From assembly GCA_011033025.1 (NCBI GenBank), contig WFMF01000431.1, positions 7,232-71,231 on the forward strand: a stretch of DNA of 64,000 nt. The letters run 5' to 3'. Under the pieces are notes generated by a model. It was not told the DNA's origin. It did not search any database and was given only the letters and a program-made list of their open reading frames with translations. Within the stretch, counting starts at the first letter, position 1. Every line of letters begins with the position of its first letter. Both the position numbers and the translations under genes were made by a program. The stretch comes from Beroe forskalii. Lineage: Eukaryota > Ctenophora > Nuda > Beroida > Beroidae. Positions 39,631-52,018 of this stretch are shown piece by piece.

Positions 39631-40796
39631 TCAAATCTTTGTTTTTCCAAATGTGGCGTATTCGTTATTCCTGAAAAGTAAAATTTTTATTCAGAATAGA
39701 AATATAGTCATGAATCATGATTTGCATGAATGTAAAATGAGGCACCACCGAGATTCGAACTCGGGATCTCCTGTTTACTAGACAGGCGCTTTAACCAACT
39801 AAGCCATGGCGCCGATGGGAACAGTAATGAAATTGTGACTAAATTCTCATTATCAACATTGAAATTTGCAGCACTGGAAATGTTCTTCTCGTTTCGTTCG
39901 AGAAATGAGGAACAATCTGGTGGCTCAAAAATCGCAGTTTAATGGTAGAATTTTTGCAAAAGTGGGAACAATTGTTTATTAACAAGTGTCTAGATTGCAT
40001 GAAATGGTTTTGTCTCAAAATTCTGACCTAGCAAAAAATTTCATTACTGTTGGCATGTAAGTGAATGTTAAAACATCCAAAAGTAAGGCACCACCGAGAT
40101 TCGAACTCGGGATCTCCTGTTTACTAGACAGGCGCTTTAACCAACTAAGCCATGGCGCCGATATGTGAAGAAAAATTCGATAGATTATGAATCAAACTTA
40201 CAAGGTCGGCTCGTGTAGTGAAGGCATCGGGCTTCTCCCCCGTACTGTACACATAGGGAGCAACTCTGAAATTGAAGATATCAGTACCACCTCATTTTTT
40301 TCTGCAATTTGGGGAGGTGGGGATTGCCAGGTTAAATCGAATCAATTGAGGAATTAGACTTATCACGATTCAGGAATGCGGCGGTATTATCATTTTTGCT
40401 AAATTCATCAATCGGTGATTAAACTTCATTAATTTTTTCGTATACTGTTTGATTGAAAATCTGTATCAACTTACACCGCACTGGTTGAAGACTTTCCTTC
40501 TCGATCTGATTATTACTGCATCTTCTGGTAGCGTTTCCATCAACTCCTTGATAGACAACCCTTCGTCGTTATCTGACTCTGCTTCGAGATCTATGCTCAT
40601 CGCTTGTATCACTGCTGTGGGAATTTTCAAGATCAGCATTGGGGAGTTGGGAATTAATAGATTGGGATCTTCACCTCATTTGATACTTTGATACAACTGA
40701 ACAATAATCAATATCATGATAAGAAAACTCTTCCATTCACATTAGCTGCTTACCTATTAGACCGAGGAGAATGCTAAGCTTGGTTATCAGAGACAT
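39631..40796 (-). CDS. Small secreted peptide precursor, 94 residues, 4 exons
   Basis: Exons (minus): 40796-40754, 40614-40475, 40263-40202, 39670-39631. All junctions are GT-AG and give one continuous frame. Exon 1 and the start of exon 2 encode a clear signal peptide, MSLITKLSILLGLIAVIQA. An acidic spacer of about 33 residues follows (SIDLEAESDNDEG through LPEDAVI), then a furin-type site RSRR. The rest reads KVFNQCGLLPMCTVRGR, SPMPSLHEPTL and NNEYATFGKTKI, then TGA. The two cysteines are five residues apart (C-x5-C) and an F-G-K near the end could yield an F-amide. This layout recalls calcitonin/CGRP-type peptides, but the amidation site lacks a dibasic pair and the likeness is inference. 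Exon 3 has two possible AG sites; 40263 is the one that keeps the frame open. I do not recognise the gene. Confidence 0.62.
39740..39813 (-). tRNA. tRNA-Thr (AGT)
   Basis: 74-nt tRNA on the minus strand starting GGCGCCATGGCTTAGTTGG. Anticodon stem CCTGT/ACAGG encloses loop CTAGTAA (anticodon AGT). The T arm is CCGAGTTCGAATCTCGG. The acceptor stem GGCGCCA pairs with TGGTGCC. TTTT follows within about seven bases, as for Pol III. Identical to the copy at 40086. Confidence 0.97.
40086..40159 (-). tRNA. tRNA-Thr (AGT), second copy
   Basis: Identical 74-nt gene with the same anticodon AGT, followed by a TTTT run. Both copies lie in the last intron of the peptide-precursor gene, same strand, with 272 bp between them. 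The A and B boxes are intact. Confidence 0.97.
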
Positions 40797-41338
40797 TTCT
40801 GAGTGCTACTGGGGATATTATCGATGAATTGGTTTGAAGATTGAAATAACTGGATTTTAAATAACGATCATATGAACAAAAGTTATGAATTCGTAAAAAA
40901 TAAGGGCTGGAAAGGCAAACTTCATGTAATGCGCGAAGCTACATATAATCACTTAGTCGCGCGCCCAGCTGAATTTGGAAATTTAATTTATTGAACTTAA
41001 CGCGCGCGTATGGCAGGTAAAACCCAATAATCATCATCCCGCGTCTTAACTGCAGACTCAAGCGACTTAAAAGTTAAAAATTAACAGCTGCTGGTCACTG
41101 GATGAATCATTTATTCAAAAAATCAACGGGCAATATCTAAAAATGGATGATTATCCATCTTTAAGATCGTCCCGGATCTTAAATGATATTTATCTCAACG
41201 ACAAAACTGCTCAGGAATTAATCGGCGAATATAAAATGGCTGATAACCGCATAATCTATTTTCATTGAACAACTTGAACAGGGGAACTGAGAAATTTAAG
41301 AGCCTCGCGTTCCGTAGAACTTTTCAGGGATGAATTTT

Positions 41339-43829
41339 TAGTAAGGGCTATACCAAACATGGGTGTGAAATAAATCTTAATCTAGGTTTGAGGGCTGGAT
41401 CCGATAGCAAATACGTCAAATATATACCAGAAAAAAGTCTCAAAAATTTTCGATGCGGAAACCCATTTTTTGGCCACGCCCTTTTTGGGCAGTGCCCAAA
41501 AAATGAATGAACGATATCTCAGCTTCTATTTGAGAAAGAGTTAGAAATGACCACTCTAACTGACGTAGAATTGTCAGTTTTGATAGGGTAGAACATGGTT
41601 TTAAGGTTCTATCTCAACCCGTTCTCAAGATAATCCCAAATTTGGCCATTTTGGCTGTCCATGAGACCCAATTTGGGCATTTGGGCAGCTTATGAGGTAG
41701 AGAACATCAGAACCATGTAACTCGACTGGAAATGATCGGTTTATGAGGGTAGAGCATGGTTTCAAGGCTCTATCTCAACCCGTTCCCAAGATAATCCCCA
41801 ATTTGGCCATTTTGGCTGTCCATGAAGCCCAATTTGGGTACTTGGACAGCTTATTAGATGGAGAACATCAGAACCATGTAACTCGACCAGAAATGATCGG
41901 TTTATGAGGGTAGAGCATGTTTTCAAGGCTCTATCTCAACCCGTTCCCGAGATAATCCCTGGCCCTAATTTGGTCATTTTGGCTGTCCATTAGGCCCAAT
42001 TTGGACATTTGGACAGCTTATGAGATGGAAACCATTGGAACCATGTAACTCGACTGGAACTCTAAGACTTTGAAATCTAAGACTTATTGACGAGACTTGA
42101 TATCATCATTTATAATTGATGAATCAACAGATTTATAATTTAAGTACGAGTTGAATTCGAGGATAGCAAAATTCGAGGATAGCAAAATTCGAGGATAGCA
42201 AGAAGCAAGGTCAATGAAATCGTACCAAGTAATGAGCTACGTAGAAAACTGGTCATGACGATATTACCTAACTATTTAAAACTCATTGTACGAATCTATG
42301 ACCGACGTCTTCCTATGCTAGTATGAAACGTTTCTAGAACTTGTTACAAAAGCTGATTCGGTTGTTTTGAGATAAAAATGCGCAGAAAATGTTGAGATGA
42401 TCTGAAATTGAGAAACTTATTAGTTATTATATACTCACATCGATTGCTCGTGTTAAAATGTCGACGTTCATAGGGTCATGAGTCTTGGTGCTACCATTAA
42501 CCACTATTTAAGCAATAACCGCAGTGCAGGAGAGACCTTCCTCAATTGCATTCAAGATGGCGATAGGTTGATTTATACCGTGAAAGCGAATAGAACTTGG
42601 GATCAAGACTCTTCTACACCCAAACCAATTATTACTTGATGACTAAGCTAGTCATCACATTGAGAACATCGGCTGGATCCCTCAATTGAATCAAGGGCGA
42701 CCGATATGTCCAACTTAGGCATTATCTCGGAAAGGGTTAGGATATAGCCTTAAAACAATGCTCTACTCTCTTAAGCCGATCATTTCAAGTCGAGTTACAT
42801 GGTTCTGACTCTCATAAGCTGTCCAAATGCCCAAATTGGGTCTCATGGACAGCCAAAATGACCAAATTGGGGATTATCTCGGGAACGGGTTGAGATAGAG
42901 CCTTGAAAACATGCTCTACTTACATAAAGTCAAACCGACCATTTCTAGTCGAGTTACATGGTTCTGATGTTCTCTACCTCATAAGCTGCCCAAGTGCCCA
43001 AAGTGGGCCTCATGGACAGCCAAAATGGCCACATAGTGGTTTATCACGAGAACAGGTTGAGATAGAACCTTAAAAAAATGTTCTACCCACATAAACCGAC
43101 CATTTCCAGTCGAGTTACATGGTTCCAATGGTTTCCATCTCATAAGCTGTCCAATTGTCCAAATTGGGCCTAATGGACAGCCAAAATGACCAAATTGGGG
43201 ATTATCTCGGGAACGGGTTGAGATAGAGCCTTGAAAACATGCTCTACCCTCATAAACCGATCATTTCTGGTCGAGTTACATGGTCCTGATGTTCTCCATC
43301 TAATAAGCTGTCCAAGTGCCCAAATTGGGCTTCATGGACAGCCAAAATGCCCAAATTGGGGATTATCTTGGGAACGGGTTGAAATAGGGCCTTGAAACCA
43401 TGCTCTACCCTCAAAAACCGATCATTTCCAGTCGAGTTACATGGTTCTGATGTTCTCTACCTCATAAGCTGCCCAAATGCCCAAATTGGGCCTCATGGAC
43501 AGCCAAAATGGCCAAATTTGGGATTATCTTGAGAAAGGGTTGAGATAGAACCTTAAAACCATGTTCTACCCTACCAAAACTGACAATTCTACGTCCGTTA
43601 GAGTGGTCATTTATAACTTTTTCTCAAATAGAAGCTGAGATATCGTTCATTCATTTTTTGGGCACTGCCCAAAAAGGGCGTGGCCAAAAAATAGGTTTCC
43701 GCATCGAAAATTTTTGAGACTTTTTTTCTGGTATATATTTGACCTATGTGCTATCGGATTGAACCCTCAAACCTAGATTAAGATTTATTTCACACCCATG
43801 TTCAGATATATCAAATATAGCCCTTACTA
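41339..43829. mobile_element. Foldback element, 2.5 kb, arms made of about 160-bp tandem repeats
   Basis: The outer ends TAGTAAGGGCTATA and TATAGCCCTTACTA are inverted. The next about 300 bp (CATGGGTGTGAAATAAATC, then GGCCACGCCCTTTTTGGGCA) are also inverted across the element. Inward, each arm has tandem copies of a unit with CTGTCCATGAGGCCCAATTTGG and CGAGTTACATGGTTCTGATG: about three on the left (41600-42060) and five on the right (42830-43550). The spacer 42061-42720 is unique. No transposase frame, so it resembles foldback-type DNA transposons. Confidence 0.85.
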
Positions 43830-45127
43830 TTTAACTGTTTGGCGATTTGGGCATTGCTGCGTAATCGAGGATCGGATGCTCTTATGGTTGAAAATATCGA
43901 CTATCGTTTAAATGGACTATAAAGTGGACGATAATGGTATTAAGGCTGAACAATGTTCGAGACGTTAGATCCGAGTTTTCAACAGTTTAAATCCAACAAT
44001 TCAAACCCAATCACCTAACCTAGTTTAAAGTGAACCATTTGACTTCTGTTTTGATGTTTTATAACTTCGCACTGATTGGACCCTTACTTATTATAACACT
44101 AGTCAAAGCTTCAAGGTAGTCAGCATTTTAGCAGACTCAGCTCTTTCTACTAATTAGCCATTATTCGAGAGTCTGCTAATTCAGAGGATCTGCAATAGGT
44201 CGTGATTGCATCATATGCTGACTTGCACATCTCAGCGGACTTAGTTATGTCTTAGTCTGCTATTTTGGATTGTAAGTATGGCAGACCCTACTATGATGAA
44301 AGTCAAATTATATGTGCATGCGGTACTTAATTTAGCATACTCTTGTGTACGCACTTGCAGACTCTATTAGTTAGCAGACTTAATAAGGATAGAAATCAAG
44401 TGAGCAATCGTGAGTAATTCGTGTTATATAATACGTTAATCTGACTCTTCTGGTGGTTTTGTTTCACTAATTGTGATAGGTGCTGTTATTAGCACTCGAC
44501 AATGCCTAGCGCAATTACAGCAACATTTTATGCGTAGATAATAAAATAATATACGCTTAGAGCACGGCTGGGAATGCGCTAATATACGCTAATTTAACGA
44601 TGCATAGTGGTATTATTGAACTTATTGCACGAGGCGAAGCCGAGTGCCAATAAGTGTACTAATCACACAAGGCGAAGCCGAGTGTTGATTACTACACTAA
44701 TGTACACGAGGAGTCAGCCGAGTGCATATTAGTGCAACAATATCACAAAATGGGCAAAATATAAACCACTCCACATAATATAGTAATTCCTAAGGAAAAT
44801 TATCATCTTATGGAGATATTGCACTCGTGCATAGTCAGATATCTGATATCTGAGAGTGCAATACGCCCTTATAATTGCACTGTGGTTATCAGTATCTGCA
44901 CTGGAGTGGTATGATAAAAATTATTGCATGAGGAGCTGCAGCCGAGACCAATAATTAATTGTATTAGCCAATTTTGAGGGTACTTTTTGGCGTGTAGGTA
45001 AATAAGTTGTAGTATTGCACTCCTCACATTGGCAAATGGTCATGACGCTAATGAAATTATTGCACTCGGCTTCCCCTCGTGCAATAATTTGGTATTAATA
45101 ATAGTTGTAATATTGCACTCCTCACAG
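43830..45127. repeat. Repeat-rich stretch with TCTGCT and GGCGAAGCCGAGTG words
   Basis: 44120-44400 has about eight AGCAGACT/AGTCTGCT words as at 1345-1640. 44630-44735 has three tandem CACGAGGCGAAGCCGAGTG-like blocks linked to TGCAATAA or TACTAAT words, with inverted forms at 45058-45080. No gene recognised. Confidence 0.65.
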
Positions 45128-45479
45128 TAACTAATTGAAGCAGAATCAACGACGAAACTACTTATACATACGTGACTCACTTATTTAGCAGACTTTAAAC
45201 TGAGAGTATGCTGATTTATTCTAACCTGCAATTCTCCGTTAAGTTGACTTAAATCACCCATGCAGATCTTGCTTTTAATAGCATACTCTTAGGTTACAAT
45301 CTGATTGAGAAATAGGCTTAATTGAATTTTGACATGTACCCGGGGAAACTTGTGTGTAAATGAGATAATTGATTACATTCAACACTCTACACCCGAGCTT
45401 GAGATCGTTCACCATCGATTCTGCTATTTTGACCAAGGAAAACTATTGACTTATTGAACTGTTGATGTCGCAAAACGCA
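45128..45479. repeat. Inverted copy of the 493-851 repeat
   Basis: Runs from TAACTAATTGAAGCAGAATC to GATGTCGCAAAACG, the inverse of 493-851, with a few differences only. It is directly followed by the inverted-repeat element at 45491. Confidence 0.85.
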
Positions 45480-45490
45480 TGGCTGATCTC

Positions 45491-47116
45491 TGATCAGCCA
45501 TGCCGCCATACCTCAAATATTTCTCACTTATGAGTACCTAGCTTGATTGAAGCCCCAAAGACCGCGAAAAAGGCCGTCGCCTATCAAGGTGGCCGGAAAA
45601 TTTTACATTTCGACGTTTTTATGGAAATAACCAAAAATTCAAAGTCATAATATCTTGATCCAACACTCGATTTCGTTAATTTTCCAAGACTTCTGATCCC
45701 AGTGGCATTGAAATTTTCAGTGGCTAGCCGACTGAATTTTATCGCAAAAGTGGCTGGTTAATTACGGTGTATTTGTGGCGTGATTTTTTTTGGTTAAGGG
45801 GTTCACACCTAATATTTTGGAAAACACGAATTTGAGATGGCCCTGGATGGCCAGGGCGTGTACGTGTACCAACAGTTTGACAGTAGTCTTGAGTCCATAG
45901 GTCCAACATTGCCCATGTGAGGCCTTGGAGCAAAAATGGCGTCCAAAAATCGAAATTTTACCTGATTGGGATAGAGTTGAGCTTTTGATTGCATTCGATT
46001 CGTCTCGATGAGCTGATCATTTTAGTGTAGGTACTTGTTTGTCAAAATCGGATGAAAGATGGCCAAGTTATGCCCATGCAAAGCGCGCGCGTCAAACTGG
46101 CAGTTGGCCTATTTTGGGCCTTAAGATGGCCATTTTGGCAACATTTTAGAGATATGAACTTCAAACTTGTTTTTACAATTGAAGTATTGTATAGTGATTT
46201 GGCAATCCGACAAAAAGATAGCGCAGAAGCCAGAGGGTCTAAGAAACATTATACCCCTCCCAAGATTGTTTTAGCGACCATGTAAGTTTGGTTATACGGT
46301 CTCCACTGAAATACAGTTCCAAAAAGCTCAAAATGAAATTGGATTTTATAAAGGAGCACTCAAAAATCTACTTGAGTGTTGAATCCGGACGAGGGTCGTC
46401 AGACCCGAGTAGGAAGAAATACTGTTGCTTGGTTAGAGAATAGTAGGTCCCAGCTGTTTCTGGTCGGGGTATAATCCGGTTCAATGATCTCAGCTGTGAC
46501 CATATACCTTCGATAATGAACTCGGCACGCCTCGTCCATTATCGAACTTACAGTCTCGGCTGTCGCCTCGACCATGTAAGTTGCGGTATACGGTCACCAC
46601 TTCGACATGTAACCGCTTATTGTTCCGTACCTAAGTGCTGATGGAGCTGTTCAGTTCATCCTGGTGCCTTCTGACATAAAACAACAACAATATAGCAGTC
46701 AGGGGACAATTGCTGGAAGAATTCTCGAATCCTACTCTATTGATAATGAGTGTGTATTTACCATCAGGCCCAGGAAGAAGGCAAGTGCACGGGATAACAC
46801 TCTTATCATTGATCCAAGCACAGGAGCTTTTCTTGTGTACCCAGGAGAACCGAACAATGGCAAGGTTTCTATATTTTCTAGAACATTTTTGGATCATATA
46901 TCAGAAGTCTTGGAAAATTAACGAAATCAAGTGCCGGATCAAGACATTATGACTTTTAAATTTTGGTTATTTCGATAAAAACGTCGAAATGCAAAATTTT
47001 CCGGCCACCTTGATAGGCGACGTCCCCCTTCGCAATCTTTAGGGGCTTCAATCGAGCTACTCTAGTTGTAATCATATGTGAGAAATACCCGTAAGGTATG
47101 GCGGCATGGCTGATCA
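45491..47116. mobile_element. DNA element with about 200-bp terminal inverted repeats
   Basis: Left arm 45491-45690 (TGATCAGCCATGCCGCCATA inward to CGTTAATTTTCCAAG) and right arm 46908-47116 are inverted copies, with small differences. The 1.2-kb interior has only short frames (for example 46664-46921) without known domains, so it looks non-autonomous. Confidence 0.82.
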
Positions 47117-47874
47117 CTCTTCGTGAAAATAAATCTATTCCTAATAATCGAACGAGCTAGTTCACTTTGGTTTGTATTGCCATATTGCCGAAATAATTAG
47201 CCATATTATTTAATAATTTCTGTTTATACCTACCTACAGCGGTGCCGAAGCCTCTTGAATATTGGGGGGTTCAATTTTGAAATTTTCAAAATATTTGGGC
47301 ATATTCTAAGGGGGGGGTTGTTATGAGAATCACGTTCTTCTAAGCTCTAATACTCTGATATAACAGATTTTGATGTGAATTAAACTCAATATACATGACC
47401 TCGCACATTAACATGCACAATATCCAATTTACCCTATTTTAATATTGAAACAATTGGCAGCCGGGATGTTAAATACGTGAAAAAAATCGCCAAAAGTACG
47501 ACGTATTGGCCTTTGAAGAAAAATACGCGTATTTTTCTCACAATACGTGACTTGAAAATAACAACACGGATTCTGAATAGGGGTTGTTAAATACGTGAAA
47601 AAAAAGTACGCGCGCATGCGCTACCGAATATAGTAAAACGATTGTATCGTTAACATTTCGAGTGCGCGCGACCAATACATTCAGACAATGCCGTTTATTC
47701 GAAGTTTGAGCAAAATTTCAAAATTGTAGCCGAAAAAGTACGGCAGTTTCTGCCAAAAAATACGTATTGTACTTTTTGACGTATTTTTTAAAAATACGTA
47801 TTCAACAACCTTGATTGGCAGTTCAAATCGAAAAGCAAAATTGTACAAATATTGACAAATGACGGCTAACAGAA
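47117..47874. other. Intergenic
   Basis: Holds a GGTGCCGAAGCC...GGGGGGTT block (47240-47320) whose inverse resembles 340-420. No gene. Confidence 0.45.
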
Positions 47875-48400
47875 GGCTTAAAACGAATCGCAATTGCCAT
47901 GTTTTTATACAATTGTTCATGAAGATATGCCCCTAAATGCACTGGAAAAAAGTTTGGGGCCAAAACTGTTTTCACCATAAGTTTGCGTTATTCATCAGCA
48001 AATTTTCATATCTTGGTCCACAAAGTCGTAGAGACTTCATTTTGGGCTCAAAAGAATCGCAATGGCCACATTTCTATACAACTTTCATAAAGATATGTTT
48101 AAAAATGCTCATATGAAAAAGTTTAGGCAAAACTGATTTTTCCACCATCCTTGTTATTATGATCAAGGCTTTATATCTCGGTCAGGAAAGTTGTAGAGAC
48201 TTCGTCTGGGGGTTCAAACAAATCTGAATGAGCACATTTTTATGCAATTTTTCCGCGAACCTTCGTCCTAAAATGCACAGGAAAAAAAGTTTTTGGGCTA
48301 AAAAACTGTTTTTCGCCATATATGAACCAGTATTACCAGTTGAAGTTACATATCTTGGTACAAAGCCTTGGAAGCTTCATCTAGGCAGGCGAAATTTTGC
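47875..48400. repeat. Tandem repeat of about 165 bp, three diverged copies
   Basis: Each unit has TACAA(T/C)TT(G/T)..., then GGAAAAAAGTTTGGGGC-CAAAACTG, CACCATA, then CATATCTTGGTCCACAAAGT and GTAGAGACTTCATTT. Copies start near 47890, 48055 and 48225. Confidence 0.75.
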
Positions 48401-48490
48401 ATGGCCTGGCCATTTTAAAATATATAATAAATATTAAAAATTGCCTCATTTACAGTAATAAAATGAAAACCCCAAAATTAATAACCCTTC

Positions 48491-51400
48491 TGTACTTCTG
48501 TTGTCGATTTAGATGATTGGAAACAGCCCAAGATAACGGTATGAAAGTTCCTCAGTTGTGAACCGTCGCTCAAATCTGGGCACCATGAAATTTTCTGATA
48601 CCAATCTACTAATCTACGATAGACGCAGATAACAGATGATTTTAGAATCAGCAAGTCTTGCCAGTGCCATTTTCAAGCTGATTATTGCGATTGGAAAATG
48701 GAAGCTTAAGTTTATACATTGAGAGCCAAGAAATACATTAGTACTATACAAGGTTAAAATTGTACATCCCAATCAGGAGTCAGTGTCCCCAGTCAGATCA
48801 CATGACAAAGCAAGGGACACTCTCCTCAACAATGATCGAGCAGAACAAGGTTCACGTGACTGATAGAGAAGGAGGAGGAAGCAAGCAGTATCTCTTTGAC
48901 CATGAAAAGATCACGGAACCGACATTTCATCTCGCGACACTTCATCTCACGACATTTCATCTCCGACACTTCTTCTCAAAGTACGAAATTTCATCTCGTA
49001 CTGTTTATCGGTATCTTAAAGTACGACGTTTGATCTCCAGGGTGTGACGTTCCATCTCAAAGGTACGACAATTCATCTTACTGTAACTTGATTGAACTCT
49101 AAGTGCGACATTTGATCTCAGAGTGCGACGTTTCATCTCAAAGGTACGCACTTCATCTCTGGGATGACACTTCATCTCAGTGTACGACCCTTCATCTCAG
49201 ACTGCGACATTTCATCGCTGGGTACAACACTTCATTCAATTCAGGGAGAAACTTGATCTCAGGGTAAGATGCTTCATCTCAACGTACGACACTTCATCTC
49301 AGTGTACGACCCTTCATCTCAGACTGCGACATTTCATCTCTGGGTACAACACTTCATCTCAGGGTACGACAATTCATCTTAGGGTACGACACTTCATCGT
49401 CTTTCTGGATACGACACTTCACCTCAGACTGCGACATTTCATCTCTCGGTAAGACACTTCATCTCAAGGAACGACACTTCATCAGCTCAGGGTACGACAC
49501 TTCACCTCAGACTGCGACATTTCATCTCTCGGTACGACAATTCATCTCAGGGTACGACACTTCATCTCAGACTTCGACACTACATATTTGGCGGGTACGT
49601 TATTTCATCTCAAGGTACGACACTTCATCTCAGACTGCGACATTTCATCTCTGGGTACAACACTTAATCTCAGAGTACGACACTTCATCTCCAAGGCTAC
49701 GACATTTCATCGCTGGGTACAACACTTCATCTCAGGGTAGGAAACTTGATCTCAGGGTACAACGCTTCATCTCGGGGTACGACACTTCATCTCAGATTGC
49801 GACACTTCATCTCTGGGAACGACACTTAATCTCAGGGTACGAAACTTCTTCTCGGGGAACGACACTTCATCTCAGACTGCGGCATTTCATCTCAGGCTGG
49901 GACGTTTCATCTCTAGATACGACACTTCATCTCAGACTGCGACATTCGAGAAGTGTTCAACCCTCTCTGTCAGTCAAAGATAAAGATCGTACCTTCATCT
50001 CTGAAGGAACGACACTTCATCAGTCTTCAGGGTACAGAACGAACTGGATCTCAGAGATGAAGACATTTCATCTCGGTCGTCGTCTGAATTCATCTGTCGT
50101 ACCCGACACTTCATGAGGGGTACGACACTTCAACTCAGACTTGACGAGATGAAGTGTCATACCGAAAGAAAATGTCGCAGTCTAAGATGAAGTGTCGTTC
50201 CATTCCATAAGATGAAGTGTCGTAACCTGAGTTGAAATGTCGACTTAGACGATTTTCGTCATCCTGAGATGACACTTCATCTACATTGAATGAAGGACAT
50301 TTGAGATCTCAGGCGGACACTATCTCAACGGATCTCAGGATAAACCACATTTCATCTGAAATCTTTGAAAACTATTTATCTCAGTTGAAGACTATTTTTA
50401 AAATCTTCTCCTCTATGAGTTTAATTCTGAGGATGAGACACCTCGATTCGGACTATGACAGCTAAATTGTATGATAACATTCGAAACTTCATCTCAGATG
50501 AACGGTCTAACAGAGATTTCATCTCTAGGCTTGGGAACTGAATCAATAGGTCAGGTAACTGAAATTACTTGGGATATCTGAGATAGAACCGGGATAAGGA
50601 GAAAGCTATTGAAGGTTGTATCAGCAAGTTCATCATTGCCAGCCCAGTCTTTTCAACTTCACTGACCAGACCCTCTCTAACGGGCAAGCAGTGGCAGCCA
50701 TCACACCAACCTCCGAGGACTTACTCTCCCCCACCTGTCAGAGATGAGAGACGTGTACTTCGTCGTACGAGGGCAAGACAGAAATAACTCTGAAGCATGA
50801 CTTGTCTTACATGAACTAAGATACTGAGTTAAACCTGAGAGATGAAAAGCTGAATCATTGAATGTGTTGATGCGCACTTGAAGTTTCAGATGCAGAGGAT
50901 TTACTTATCCAGAGATGAAATGTCGTAGTCTGAGACGAAGTGTCGTACCCTGCGATGAAATGTCGCAGTCTGAGATGAAGGGTCGTACACTGAGATGAAG
51001 TGTCATCCCCAGAGATGAAGTGTCGTACCCTTTGAGATGAAATGTCGCACTCTGGAGATCAAATGTCGCACTTATTAGAGTTCAATCAAGTTACAGTAAG
51101 AGATGAATTGTCGTACCCTTTGAGATGGAACGTCGCACCCTGGAGATCGAACGAGATGAAATTTCGTACTTTGAGAAGAAGTGTCGGAGATGAAATGTCG
51201 TGAGATGAAGTGTCGCGAGATGAAATGTCGGTTCCGAGATCTTTTCATGGTCAGGGAGATGCTGCTTGCTTCCTCCTCCTTCTCTATCAGTCACGTGAAC
51301 CTTGTTCTGCTCGATCATTGGTTGAGGGAGAGTGTCCCTTGCTTTGTCATGTGATCTGACTGGGGACACTCGACTCCTGATTGGGATGTACAATTTTAAC

Positions 51401-51693
51401 CTTGTATAGTACTAATGTATTTCTTGGCTCTCAATGTATAAACTTAAGCTTCCATTTTCCAAGTAATCACAATTATCAGCTTGAAAATGGCACTGGCAAG
51501 ACTTGCTGATTCTAAAATCATCTGTTATCTGCGTCTATCGTAGATTAGTAGATTGGTATCAGAAAATTTCATGGTGCCCAGATTTGAGCGACGGTTCACA
51601 ATCCTGAGGAACTTTCATACCGATATCTTGGCCGTTTCCCAATCATCTAAATCAGAAGAGTACGAATTCGCAATCTCGGACAACAGAAGTACA
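48491..51693. mobile_element. Foldback element, 3.2 kb, core of about 20-bp satellite
   Basis: Ends TGTACTTCTGTTGTC and GACAACAGAAGTACA are inverted, and about 550 bp at each side are inverted copies (48491-49100 against 51085-51693). The core consists of more than 40 copies of a TACGACACTTCATCTCAGGG-like unit. It is in plus orientation to about 50130 and mainly reversed (GATGAAGTGTCGTACCC) from about 50900, with a degenerate middle. Frames 48760-49047 and 51393-51091 are mirror images of one another, not genes. Confidence 0.87.
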
Positions 51694-52018
51694 GGTCTAA
51701 TCCCTGACTATGGGATTAGATCTCGATTCCCATGATTCCGAGCGACATTCCGTCGTTTTGAATCCGCTTTGTCCGACTTTATCAGACCCAGGGAGTCTGG
51801 CAACGCCAGACATAATCCCTTCAAGTTCATGACTGATACTTCCATACTCATGATTAAAAAAGAACAAAACAATAAAACGGATTTTTTAGTGTTTCACATT
51901 TCACAGATCTCGGGATCGGAATAAGCTTCAAGACTGCCGAACGATGAAATAGAATTAGGTAAAGGGCCTATTCGTTAAAATATAACAAACTATAGGTCAC
52001 TGTTGACTGGATTTTTTT

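Noticed and set aside
40202-40265. Cysteine-rich reading of peptide exon 3 (SCSLCVQYGGEARCLHY) from the acceptor at 40265
   Set aside because: Attractive, but joining it to exon 4 gives an immediate TGA; the 40263 acceptor keeps the frame open to a normal stop. Only cDNA can settle it.
46664-46921. 85-codon frame within the 45.5-kb element
   Set aside because: Looks vaguely protein-like (GRILESYSIDNECVFTI) but there is no recognisable transposase or host domain, and the frame runs into the terminal repeat.
48760-51393. Open frames within the 48.5-kb element (TTFHLRHFIS-type peptides)
   Set aside because: Translations of the 20-bp satellite and of inverted arms; mirror copies, no sign of coding selection.
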